From Azolla caroliniana (lineage: Eukaryota > Polypodiophyta), in NCBI GenBank assembly GCA_043228905.1, contig JBHGNT010000020.1:6448001-6512000 (forward strand): DNA of 64,000 nucleotides, written 5' to 3'. Under the pieces are notes generated by a model that saw only the letters and a program-made list of their open reading frames with translations, did no database searches and was not told the origin of the DNA. Below are positions 10,466-20,499 of the stretch, one piece after another (position 1 is the stretch's first letter; each line of letters starts with the position of its first letter). The translations under genes were made by a program, and so were the position numbers.

Positions 10466-12074
10466 AGTACATCCTCTTGACTAATGACGGTGAGCTAGAG
10501 TGCTATGATGAAGCCATTGCCGAAGACCACAGAGAGAAATGGTTGAGCACGATGAAAGATGAGATGCACTCCTTGCATGAAAACTACACCTACGACCTGG
10601 TAGAATTATCGAAAGGTAAGAGAGCACCCAGGAACAAATGGGTCTACAAGGTGAAGACTAGAGAGGTCGACAGTGCGCCTAGGTATAAAGCCCGTATTGT
10701 GGTGAAGGGTTTCCAACAAAAAAGGGCGTTGACTTTGAGGAAATATTCGCTCCTGTCATGAAGATGACATCCATTAGAATTGTTCTGAGCATAGCTACCA
10801 ACATGGATCTGGAGATCGAACAGTTGTATGTCAAGACGACATTCTTGCACGGGGAGTTGGATGAAGACATTTACATGCAACAACCTGAAGGCTTTGTGGA
10901 GGAAGGGAAAGAGAACATGGTGTATCGACAGAAGAAAAGCTTGTCTGGGTTGAAACAAGCTCCATGCCAATGGTACAAGAAGTTTGAGTCCTTCATGGTG
11001 GAACATAGGTTCCAGAAAACACAGGCTGAACATTGTGTGTTCGTCAAAAGGTACGACGAAGGTGACTTCTTGATTCTCATGTTATATGTAGATGACATGT
11101 TGATAGTCGGTCAAGATACAACGAAGATCAGAAGCTTGAAGAAAGCTCTAGGCATATCGTTTGACATGAAAGATCTTGGACCAGCTAGACAGATCTTAAG
11201 CATGTACATAGTTTGAGATAGAACTAAGAAAGTGGGGTGGTTTTCACAAGAGAAATACTTGACTAAGATCCTAGAAAGATTCAACATGTCAAAAGCAAAG
11301 CCGGTCGGCTTTGTGTTGTTGACTAACTGCAAGTTAAATGCAAAGCAATGCCCGAGAGGGGAGAAAGAAAAGGTTGAGATGAGGAAAGTACCATATGCCT
11401 CAGCCGTCGGCAGTCTAATGTACGCTATGGTCTACACGAGACCAAACATAGCATTTGTTGTGGGAACAGTAAGCCGATACATGAGTAATCCAGGACGAGA
11501 ACATTGGGTAGCAGTGAAATGGATACTCAAGTACTTAAAAGGCACCTCGGGTGTGTGTCTTAAGTATGGTGTCGAAAAACCCATGCTCGAAGGGTTTACC
11601 GACTCGGACATGTTGGGAGATGTGGACTCAAGCCAATCCATGTCAGGGTACATGATGACCTATGCAGGGGGAGCAGTGTCGTGACAGTCACGACTACAGA
11701 AATTTGTAGCCTTGTCGACCACAAAGGCAGAGTACATGGCAGCGGTAGAGGCCGGCAAGGAGTTGATTTGGATGAGAAACTTTCTCAGCGAGCTGGGGAT
11801 GAATCAAAAAGATTTATTGCTTCACTGTGACAGCTAGAGTGCCATACATCTAGCCAAGAATGTTGCATATCACTCCCAGACCAAGCACATATAGCGAAGG
11901 TATCACTAGCTACGAGAGAAAGTCGAAGGTATCACTAGTTTACCCTCATGAAGATCCATACTGACGACAATGGATCCGACATGCTTGCAAAGAACCTATC
12001 GATGGACTGACTTAGAGTCTGTCGACAGAGGATGAGAATAACGGACTCCTCCCCACAGGAGTGACGGGGGAGTT

Positions 12075-12668
12075 TGTTAGGAATATGTCCCTCTAGTGGG
12101 AGGAGTCGACTGCTCGAAGAGAGCCGACAGTTGAGGAGTCAACTCAGAGAGAGTTAATCGAGGTCGAACACACGACCGGCTAGTCGGGCCGACCGGATGG
12201 TCGATGACCAGGTCGACTAATCAGACCGACCCGACAGTCGACGAATGAATCGGCTGATTAGTAAGACTAATATTATTATTATCATTGGATAATAATCATG
12301 GCCAAGATTGTAAATAGCCCATTTAGTGTATTAGTATAAATACAGCTAGGGCAAACAGAATGTAGTGAGAGATTGTGAGAATAGTGTGTGTGATCCTCTG
12401 TTGTAGTTAATGATAGAGAAGTGTGAGAACGTGAGGGGAGTCTGTGTGAGCGGCGCCATAGCTATGTTCTGTAACCGCATACGCCAAGAACCCTGCGCGG
12501 CTGATACACTCAGTGCAGAGAGTGTTGTACTCTAATCTCGTTATTGTATATCCCCTGTATAGTGAAGCTCCCTTCTCCGTGGTTTTCTCCTACTTTAGGG
12601 TTTCCACGTAAAATATGCGTACACTTTCATCTGCGTTTCCGTTCTGTGTTTCCGAACTATGTATTTCA
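12075..12668 (+). repeat. Copia G 3' LTR
   Basis: Starts TGTTAGGAATATG directly after a GGGGGAG polypurine tract. A TATA box sits in TTAGTATAAATACAGC (about 12331-12346). The start-to-middle layout, with TATA then GGGCAAAC then an AG-rich segment, parallels S1. The 3' end near GTATTTCA is approximate, since no partner LTR survives. Confidence 0.7.
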
Positions 12669-12673
12669 GCACA

Positions 12674-12837
12674 TGCCTTAGTGTGGAATGATGATTCGTT
12701 TCTCGTCAAACACTTTCCCCATGGGCATGGCCTCCATATTGATCTTTCTTCTTGAATGACGCCTTTTTGAAGGATGATCCATCTTAGACTCCTTAGCTTT
12801 TTCTCTATTTGAGAGTTACTTGAGTCCTGTAAACCTA
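12674..12837 (-). pseudogene. Unclassified ORF J, downstream half
   Basis: Minus-strand reading continues that of 18784-19055 across the element H insertion (GKEVEGD then SSNSQIEKKLRSLRWII ... RNESSFHTKACAE). I do not recognise the protein; it may be a retroelement gag/pol linker. It is truncated at the junction with the G LTR. Confidence 0.4.
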
Positions 12838-12867
12838 AGTGTTTGCGGAAGCGTAAAATAGAGAACA

Positions 12868-12908
<41 letters not shown>

Positions 12909-13240
12909 AAGTAGAACACAATTTCAAAACTATATCTAGACTCTGTACACACACTGTGCTAAGTAGCACTATTTATACAAGTCCTCTTGGGACTGACAGA
13001 AGTACCATGTACTTCAATGCTCACACGAGCATCTGGCACTTACTACGAGACTATAGCTACCTAGTAGTCTATCCTATACTAGGCTTCCGATTGGACTTCC
13101 GGTTACAAATTGCACCCGGCCTCCACTGCTTGCCGGTTCGGTTGCTCACCATCATACCGATCCGTTTCGCCCGATCCGTCTCGCTTACCGGCTCCGGCTT
13201 ATTCAGCCGATCCGGCTCCGGTTGAGCTTGCCGCTCAACA
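12838..13240 (-). repeat. Element H 3' LTR
   Basis: Minus strand: starts TGTTGAGCGGCAAGC (13240), ends TTAGGTTTACA (12838). It contains an (AG)n tract at 12872-12902. Its first bases, TGTTGA, supply the stop codon of the upstream reading frame. Confidence 0.93.
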
Positions 13241-13789
13241 CTCCCCCTCAAGCTCAACCTGAGGTGGGGTCGTAGTGTCGACCTCTGTGGCAGTCGGTTC
13301 TTCTAACCGACTTCTCCTGGCGTCACTCCGCCTTGCTCGCGCTCCTCGTCCGGTCCGGTCCCGTTTGCCGCGACCCCTTTGGTTCTGCGCGCCTCGACCC
13401 TCTCGGTCGGCATGTCTGCTCAATAGGCCCATCTCAGCACTCACGTTGTTGTAACTCCGGCGCTTGCCGATCCGTCGGTTCTCCCACGATGGCATCGACT
13501 TCCGCTGTGTCCGTGTCCTCTTGGCCTTCAGTCGATCCAACTCATCCGGATCCATCTGTTGATCCGAGTCAGCTGTCTCCGACTCGTTCCAGCTCTTGTC
13601 CGAATCGGTACACTCCGATTCGACTTCCGGCTTTAGGCCTCTCACCACATCGGACCACTTCCGAGTCTTGGCCTTCTCCATGCTTCCCTCGGCTTCTTCA
13701 ACCGGTGAACCGAAATCAAATTCTTCATTCGACTCCGCATCATGGTCAGTACCGTCGTGATGACCTCCGCACAGCATGCACTTCTCTTC
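13235..13789 (-). CDS. Element H C-terminal extension downstream of RNase H
   Basis: An open, in-frame continuation of the H polyprotein after a TAG at 13790-13792, 184 codons plus stop. It starts EEKCMLCGGHHDGTDHD. With the residues just before the TAG (SGCEEELCT) it forms a Cys/His-rich cluster. It is then acidic (EEFDFGSPVEEAEG, DSDQQMDPDEL) and finally strongly Arg-rich (GRGKRDRTGRGARARRSDAR). The frame crosses the polypurine tract and ends with VELEGEC and a TGA formed by the first LTR bases. Whether it is translated depends on whether the TAG is ancestral, read through, or a decayed CAG. I know no homologue; element D lacks it. Confidence 0.5.
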   Translation of the reverse strand, partial: EEKCMLCGGHHDGTDHDAESNEEFDFGSPVEEAEGSMEKAKTRKWSDVVRGLKPEVESECTDSDKSWNESETADSDQQMDPDELDRLKAKRTRTQRKSMPSWENRRIGKRRSYNNVSAEMGLLSRHADREGRGAQNQRGRGKRDRTGRGARARRSDARRSRLEEPTATEVDTTTPPQVELEGEC

Positions 13790-16700
13790 CTAAGTGCACA
13801 ACTCTTCTTCACAGCCGCTTGCTCCGACCTGTTCGGATGTGTCGACTTCCTTCGTCGACTCGGCTTCCTTCATCTTCTTGTCTCCTCTTCTTCCGGCTCT
13901 CCTCTTACCGACGGGTTCAACAATTTTTTTGCCTTTGCCCGTTTCGATAGAGACTTTGCCCTTGCTTCTCCCCCTCAAGTGCGGCACATCGAGATGCTGA
14001 ATACCAAGCATGTCGGTAAAGTGCTGCAACTTGTCCGATCCGAGCGGCTTGGTGAAGATGTCGGCAACTTGCCGATCCGTATGAACATACCGTAGGTCAA
14101 TTTCACCGCTCAGGACCCGCTCACGCACGAAGTGGTAGTGCACCTCGATGTGCTTTGTGCGAGCATGGAACACAAGGTTCCTGGCGAGCTGTAGGCTGCT
14201 CATGTTATCGCAGTAAATCGGAATCAGGATCGGTACCTCGATCCGCAAGTCTCGCAGCAGTCGCCGAAGCCAGATGGCTTCACAAGTGGCAATGGTAGCG
14301 GCCTGGTACTCAGCCTCAGTGCTTGACAAAGCCACTGTGGGCTGCTTCTTGCTGCTCCACGCAATGGCCGCGCTACCTATGGAGAACATGTATCCGGAAG
14401 TGGAGCGGCGATCAGACGCATCGCCGGCCCAGTCAGCATCTGTGTAACCGACAAGCTCTTCGGGTATACCTCGCCGGTATAGCAGTCCCCGGTCCTTAGT
14501 GCCACTGACATACCGTAATATTCGTTGCGCGCACTGAAGGTGCTCCACGGTCGACTTCTGCATGAACTGACTTACCATGCCGACCGGATAGCTGATGTCG
14601 GGTCGGGTGATGGTTAAGTAGATCAGGCTTCCCACAACCTGTCGGAACCATTTCTCATTGCAGGCCGGTCCGAAGTTGGGACGGAGCTTCTGGTTCCGGT
14701 CCAGGGGTGTGGAGACAGGTCGGCAATCCGTCATGCCGAACTTATACAGCATATTCAACACGTAATGTCGTTGTGAGAGCAATATGCCGTCGGGGGTCCG
14801 GATCACTTCGATCCCAAGAAAATAATGAAGGTCCCCCAGGTCCTTCATTTCGAATGCGTCCGACAACTGGGACATGACGCGGTTGATTTCGGGAAGACCC
14901 GGTCTGGTGATGACTAAATCATCCACATACAAGAGTATACATACCAGACCGTCAGAGCCTTGCTGGATGAACAATGAAGAGTCCGACTTAGAGACAGCAA
15001 ACCCCAGCTTACGCAACCGGTGCGTGATCTTCGCGTTCCAAGCTCAGGGGGCTTGCTTCAAGCCGTAAAGCGACTTCTTCAGTCGGCATACCGCCGACTT
15101 GTTCATCTCCGATTGAAATCCGGGGGGCTGAGTCATAAAGACTTCTTCTTCAAGCTCTCCTTGAAGGAACGCGTTCTTCACATCCATCTGGTGAAGATGC
15201 CACCCCCTTGCCGCAATAACCGCCAGTACCACACGAACCGTCGTCATCTTCGCCACAGGAGCGAAGATCTCGTCGTAGTCGATTCCGTGGGTCTGCACGT
15301 ATCCCTTCGCCACTAACCGGTCTTTGTACCAGTTAACAGAACCGTCGGCGTTGTGCTTGACCTTGTACACCCACTTGCATCCGATCGGTTTACAGTGACG
15401 GGGAGGATCAACTAGGTCCCAGGTTTCGTTGGCATCGAGTGCGCGCATTTCTTCATCCATAGCGGCACGCCAATTTGCGTCCTTTGCCGCTTCTACGTAG
15501 CTCTCCGGCTCACGTACTTCTATTACCTTAGTCATGTACGCATAATGATGCGCCATGTATTCATTGTACCCGTACCGCATGACGGGATTCTTCTGGCGGG
15601 TTGATCGGCGCAGCGCACCGTCACCTGATTTGAGGCCCTTCTTGGCCAGTTCGGTCTTCGTTGCCGAAGATCCGCCTTTCTCCTTTCCGGAGTCGGATAC
15701 GCACCGATCCGACTCATCTTTGCCGGTTTCGAATTCCGGCATCTTCCTCTTCCCCTTCTCTTTGCGCGTGAACCGTTTCCTTGGTTCCTTGCGCGGGGAG
15801 AGCACGGCAGAGTCTCCAACACTTGCCGTCTCTTCATCCGACTGGTCCAACCGACTCAGTCGCTCGTTCGGTCCACTCAACCGAAACGATTCCGAACTCT
15901 CATCTTGAGTCCCGGCTTCATCATCCTCTGCCAGGGCTGATTCAGGCTCACTGGCCTGATCCTCCGGCATTGGGTCGGGATCGGAAGTCGGAGTCGGTAC
16001 GGAGTACCAAGATGCCGATTCGTCGAACTCCACATCCCGGCTAACCCGGACTTCCTTCGTCCGGGGGTTATAGCACTTATACCCCTTTTGCTCTTGAGCA
16101 TAGCCGACTAGGATGCATTTTTCCGATTTTGCATCCAGCTTTCTCCGCTTCTGATCCGGCACATGCACATACGTTATGCTGCCGAATATCCGAAGGTGTC
16201 TTAAGTTCGGCTTGCGCCCGAAATACAGCTCATGAGCTGACACCTTGTCACCAATGCGGTTTTGTATGTAGACGGCCGTCTGAACCGCCTCTACCTAGTA
16301 GAACCGGGGCATGCTCTTTTCCTCCAGCATTGCCCTCGCCGCTTCGACGAGTGTCTGGTTCTTCCTTTCGGCCACACCGTTTTGCTCCGGTGTGTATTTG
16401 CAGCTGAACTCTCGCCAAATTCCCTTCTGCTGCAGATAACTAGTGAATTGGCCGGAAAAATATTCCTTTCCACCATCCGACCGAAGGCATTTGATCTTCC
16501 TCTCCGATTCCCGTTCCACCATCTTCTGGAGGCTCCGGAAACAGTCGAAGACTTCACTCTTCCGCTCAATGAGGTAGATCCAAGTATGCCGAGTATAGTC
16601 GTCGATGAAGGAGACGAAGTATCGGCTCCCGCCAAGGCTTACACTTTGTGACGGTCCCCACACATCCGAATGGATGAGATCGAGCTTGTTACGGCTCCGG

Positions 16701-18277
16701 TTCCGTTTGGTGGGGAATGGCAGCCGATGTTGCTTCCCAGGTTGGCAGGCTTCACAAATTTTGGCTCTCCGGCCGCTGAACTTCGGCAAACCGAAAACGA
16801 CTTGTTTCGTTTGCAGATCTTGAAGCCTTCGGTAGTTGACGTGGCCTATCCGCTTGTGCCACAGGTCGATGTCCGACTCGACCTTCTGTCATTTCACGAA
16901 CAGAGCGGTGCCAAATTCATTGGTGTCGAGGATAAACATCCTCCCGTCTCTGCGCCCTTGCGCAATGACTTCGCCCTCATCCTCAATGAAGCACCCGAGG
17001 TGCGTAAACTGCACCTGCATCCCCTGGTCGACAATCTGACCGACAGACACCAGGTTCTTCGTGATCGTCGGAACGTGTAACACGTTCATCAGCTTCCCTT
17101 TCTGTCCGACGTGGCTTAGAGGGACTTCTCCGATGTGCACGATTGGGTGAGGAGTGTCGTCTCCGGTTTCGACTACTCCTGGTTGATCCGGTCTCTCCAG
17201 AAAGGAGAACCACTCTTTGTGGCTCGTCATGTGGTTCGACGCGCCGGAATCAACATACCACACTTCCTCCGTTTTGGAAGTGGTCTTCTTCATTGAGTTT
17301 GCCTTGTGATTCATCACCAAGGTTGGCCCCTTACCGGCCTTTCCGGTTCCGGATCCTTCTGATCCCTTTGCGTAGTGCGAGTTTTGCCGGCCATCCTTAC
17401 CGGTCTTGCCGGATCCGGATTTGTCCGAATCGGCACGCTTTCTCCAGCACTCACTTTCCCTGTGGCCCTTTTTGCCACAGTACCAGCATTCCGTAGCGGA
17501 TTTGTCTTGCCGGCTTCCGGCACCGCCTTGACTCCCCCTACTTGTGGAAATCCCGAAATTGTTGTCGGCACGCTCATAGTGCCTCCGTTCCTGCTCTTGC
17601 CGGCCGCCTCCATTGCGTGCCGACCCACCTCTTCCACCACGCCCATGGAGCCGATCCGTTCCCGTGTACAGCATTCGGTTGTCTGGGGATGCACTGGTAG
17701 ATGCACCGGCGTGGTTCTCCTCTACAAGGAGCATCGACTGTAAGTCGAAGAATGAGGGGGTATTCTCCCTTGTACACACCGCAGTCCGGAACGCTCCGAA
17801 CTTGGACGCCAGGCCTCCGAGGCATACCTGCACCATCTCGTCTTCCTCTACGGTAACATTGATAGAGGCAAGCGAGTCGCAGATCTCCTTTATCCGGCCC
17901 GTGTAGCCTGCCACGGACATGTTCTTCTGTCGAACATTGCTCAACTCCTGTCTCAGTTGCAGCTTCCGGGCAGTGGTGCTTGCGGCAAAAACCTTTTTCA
18001 GGTTCCCCCAAGCGTCCTTCGGTGTCTTGGCATCATGGATGTGGCTGAGCAGCTGATCGCCGACACTGGACGCGGAGCAGTACATCACCCTGCTTGCCGC
18101 TTGTTCCCATACCGGGAAGTCCTTGTGTGCCGAGTCGGGCGCCGCATCATTCGCTCCTTCGACATAACTCCAGTACCTGTGTCCAAGCAGGTACTGGTGC
18201 ATCTTGTAAGACCAGGATGCGTAGTTGCTCCTGTCGAGCTTCTCCACCGGGAGCGACGTAGCCATGCCTCTATCCAT
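13790..18277 (-). pseudogene. Copia H gag-pol polyprotein with three premature stops
   Basis: Starts MDRGMATSLPVEKLDRSNY. Gag ends in a zinc knuckle (CWYCGKKGHRESEC). The protease has WYVDSGASNHMTS. Integrase has HSDVWGP, RSDGGKEYFSG and QNGVAERKNQ (D, D, E present). RT has [25 protein letters not shown] and YVDDLVITR. RNase H has ALSSTEAEYQA and TKHIEVHYHFVRE. One frame throughout is broken by TGA (16889-16891), TAG (about 16292-16294) and TGA (about 15041-15043); by family consensus these replace Arg, Trp and Arg. There is no frameshift and catalytic residues are intact, so inactivation is by point mutation only. Confidence 0.93.
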
Positions 18278-18359
18278 GTCTTCTACTGTGTCTGTTTTCA
18301 ACCTGTTAGGGTTTTCTTCTCAAGAGTAAATGTCTGCAGCAAAGGTTCTCAACCCTAGT

Positions 18360-18371
18360 GCTTTGATACCA
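18360..18371 (-). promoter_or_regulatory. Element H primer-binding site
   Basis: TGGTATCAAAGC on the minus strand immediately after the 5' LTR, one base from the usual initiator-Met tRNA site TGGTATCAGAGC. Confidence 0.85.
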
Positions 18372-18413
18372 TGTAAACGTAAGTGTTTGCGGAAGCGTAA
18401 AACAGAGAACAAC

Positions 18414-18449
<36 letters not shown>

Positions 18450-18778
18450 CAGAACACAATTTCAAAATTATATCTAGACTCTGTACACACACTGTGCTAA
18501 GTAGCACTATTTATACAAGTCCTCTTGGGACTGACAGAAGTACCATGTACTTCAATGCTCACACGAGCATCTGGCACTTACTACGAGACTATAGCTACCT
18601 AGTAGTCTATCCTATACTAGGCTTCCGATTGGACTTCCGGTTACAGATTGCACCCGGCCTCCACTGCTTGCCGGTTCGGTTGCTCACCATCATACCGATC
18701 CGTTTCGCCCGATCCGTCTCGCTTACCGGCTCCAACTTATTCAGCCGATCCGGCTCCGGTTGAGCTTGCCGCTCAACA
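18372..18778 (-). repeat. Element H 5' LTR
   Basis: Same ends as 12838-13240 (TGTTGAGCGGC...TTACGTTTACA), followed on the plus side by target duplication AGTCC. It has an AGAG/AGAC tract near 18415-18450. Confidence 0.93.
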
Positions 18779-18783
18779 AGTCC

Positions 18784-19066
18784 CCTTCCACCTCTTTGCC
18801 CTTATTGGTTGCTCTAGTTCTCTTGATTGGAACAACATCACAATCATTGTCAGTATCATACATAAAATCAAGAAGATTTACATTGGGAGGTATAGTTGGA
18901 ACTTGAGCCATTGGCAATGGTCGTCCATCACTAGAAACTTGACTATTGTTATTTGCATGGTTGTTAAGGGAATTTGAACCTCCTTGAACTTGATAGATAC
19001 CTTGTCCTAAACCTCCTTGTCTTCTCAAAGGACACTGTGTGTCATGATATAGCATGGTATGTCTTC
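18784..19066 (-). pseudogene. Unclassified ORF J, upstream half
   Basis: Minus-strand frame including MLYHDTQCPLRRQGG, an Asn/Ser-rich stretch (NSLNNHANNNSQVSSDG), PPNVNLLDFMYDTDNDCDV and TRATNKGKEVEGD, interrupted at the element H insertion. It looks like a low-complexity linker of a retroelement polyprotein but I cannot assign a family. Confidence 0.4.
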
Positions 19067-19070
19067 AAAA

Positions 19071-19124
19071 GGGTTTCTACCCATGATCTTGTGTCACATG
19101 GGTTGAAGCCCTACCATTAAGCTA
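19071..19124 (-). other. tRNA-like module
   Basis: Minus strand: TATAGCTTAATGGTAGGGC (A-box/D-arm like), then GATCATGGGTAGAAACCC (decayed T-arm, GGG/CCC stem), followed by TTTT. No acceptor stem. Confidence 0.4.
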
Positions 19125-19476
19125 TACATTGTAATACGAAGAATATTGTTTTCATTTATTATTTCACCTAGGAAATCCATGTATATTCTAAATTTCTCTG
19201 GAACATTCTAGAAATGTTAAGAATACTCCTAAGCACACTATAAAAAGAGGTACATGGCATTATTGAGAACCAATTCGGTTCAACGCCAGTCTTAAGCCTC
19301 CTAGTTGTTCTTGTATCTTTCTCCATATAATATAATATACTTCTTGTTGTCATCATTATCTCTCTCTCACTCTCACTCTCACTCTCTCCTCTCTCATGAT
19401 TCTCGCACACTCTTTCCCTTCTTAGTACTAATCCTCATTCTTCTCCTCTATCTTTAGTATCCCTCCTTCCCTTCAT
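19125..19476 (+). promoter_or_regulatory. LTR-like leader upstream of gag I
   Basis: AT-rich with CACTATAAAAAGAGG (TATA, about 19234-19248), then a CT-rich stretch with TCACTCTCAC repeats (19360-19395), leading directly to the gag ATG region. The layout is that of U3-R-U5/leader, but no LTR ends or partner were found. Confidence 0.35.
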
Positions 19477-20499
19477 ATGATGGCATCTGTTTGTAGTCAA
19501 GAATACCAATCTGTTTTCTCAAAGCTGCAGTGCTTGAAAGAAAGGTTCGTCGCATTGGAACAAGAAAGTCAACGGTTGTTGGGGGATCTTCAACAAATCT
19601 CTTTAGAAAAGCAGCAAGCGCAACAACAACATGGGGAGCTAGCATTATGTGTGCAACAACTTGAAGCAACCATTGTAGCATTGCAACAACAAGGACCAAG
19701 TACTCAAGGGATTCATAAAGAGCCCAAGATTGGCCTTCCTATGAAATTCGATGGAACGCATTCACAATTCAAAGGATTCCTTAATCAGGTACGATTAGTC
19801 ATTCAAATGGATCCTTCCCGATATCCCACCGATCCATCATGAGTGGGTCTAGTAGGCATGTTGCTGAGCGGCTCAGTTTTGGCATGGTTCACTCCGTTGT
19901 TAGAAAAAATATCTCCATTACTAAATAATTTTGAAGATTTTATAAGCGAGTTTAATGCATGTTTTGGAGATACTGATAGCATACGGACGGCAATCAACAA
20001 AATCTGACGATTATGTCAAGGTGATCATCCAACCTCTGCTTACGCTGCAAATTTCCATCTACTCCCTTCCGATATCCCTTGGGATGATCAAGCATTGATG
20101 GAGCCATTTCTATACAGCCTACGAAATTATGTCAAAGAATTACTCCTGACTTTCCCCAAAGAAACAAAATCAGTAATAGAGGCAAGCAATCGAATGGTAC
20201 GATGCGATAACTAGCTTTTCGAACGATGTTCGGAATGCCAGTTACAAATACCAAGGACCAGGTCGGAACCCAGATATGCCTCAGTCATAACAAAACTATT
20301 TGCAAGGGAGTCATATAATGCATCTATGGCAAATACTCCAACACCAATGGAAATTGACACCACACGTTGTCGTGGACCATTGTCAGAAGAAGAAAAGCAA
20401 CAACGTCTAGCAAATCGATTATATCTTTACTCTGGAGGACGAGGGCATATCGCAGTAAACTGTCCACATAGGCCAAGAAGACAAGTATATCAATTATAA
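19477..20499 (+). pseudogene. Ty3/gypsy gag I (decayed)
   Basis: Starts MMASVCSQEYQ. A Gln-rich coiled coil (19540-19700) is followed by a capsid domain with IGLPMKFDGTHSQFKGFLNQ and, after a TGA, LAWFTPLLE, then PMEIDTTRCRGPLSEEEKQ and a zinc-knuckle remnant (LYLYSGGRGHIAVNCP, both CX2C cysteines lost). In-frame stops at about 19840 (TGA), 20005 (TGA) and 20212 (TAG) fit CGA or CAG decay. Downstream pol is absent; sequence after 20499 is non-coding. Confidence 0.75.

Larger units (their letters stand above)
8994..12074 (+). pseudogene. Copia element G polyprotein remnant
   Basis: A 5'-truncated Ty1/copia pol. It begins in the integrase C-terminal region (VSYRHLRVFGCLVYMHVAKD) and runs to YASQY, where solo LTR S1 is inserted. 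It resumes at 10466 with ILLTNDGELECYDEA, the RT (KWVYKVK, YVDDMLIVG at about 11087) and RNase H/terminal motifs (ALSTTKAEYMA, SQTKHI). Breaks: TAG at 9470-9472, a frameshift near 10725, TGA at 11214 and several later stops. RT motif A reads LYVKTTFLHG where copia elements have DVKTAFLHG, so the catalytic Asp is gone. GGGGGAG precedes the LTR at 12075. Everything 5' of integrase is missing at the junction with element F. Confidence 0.85.
12838..18778 (-). mobile_element. Copia element H, full-length but with stops
   Basis: A minus-strand Ty1/copia element with LTRs 12838-13240 and 18372-18778 and a perfect AGTCC target duplication (12833-12837 and 18779-18783). The primer site TGGTATCAAAGC lies at 18371-18360. 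A single frame carries gag, protease, integrase, RT and RNase H. The polypurine tract TTGAGGGGGAG overlaps the end of the coding frame. The two LTRs differ at roughly ten positions plus an AG-tract length change, so it is moderately young. It is inserted in ORF J. LTR starts and gene order resemble element D. Confidence 0.92.

Noticed and set aside
13333-18011. Long plus-strand frames antisense to element H
   Set aside because: They are shadows of the GC-biased minus-strand polyprotein, which carries the real copia motifs.
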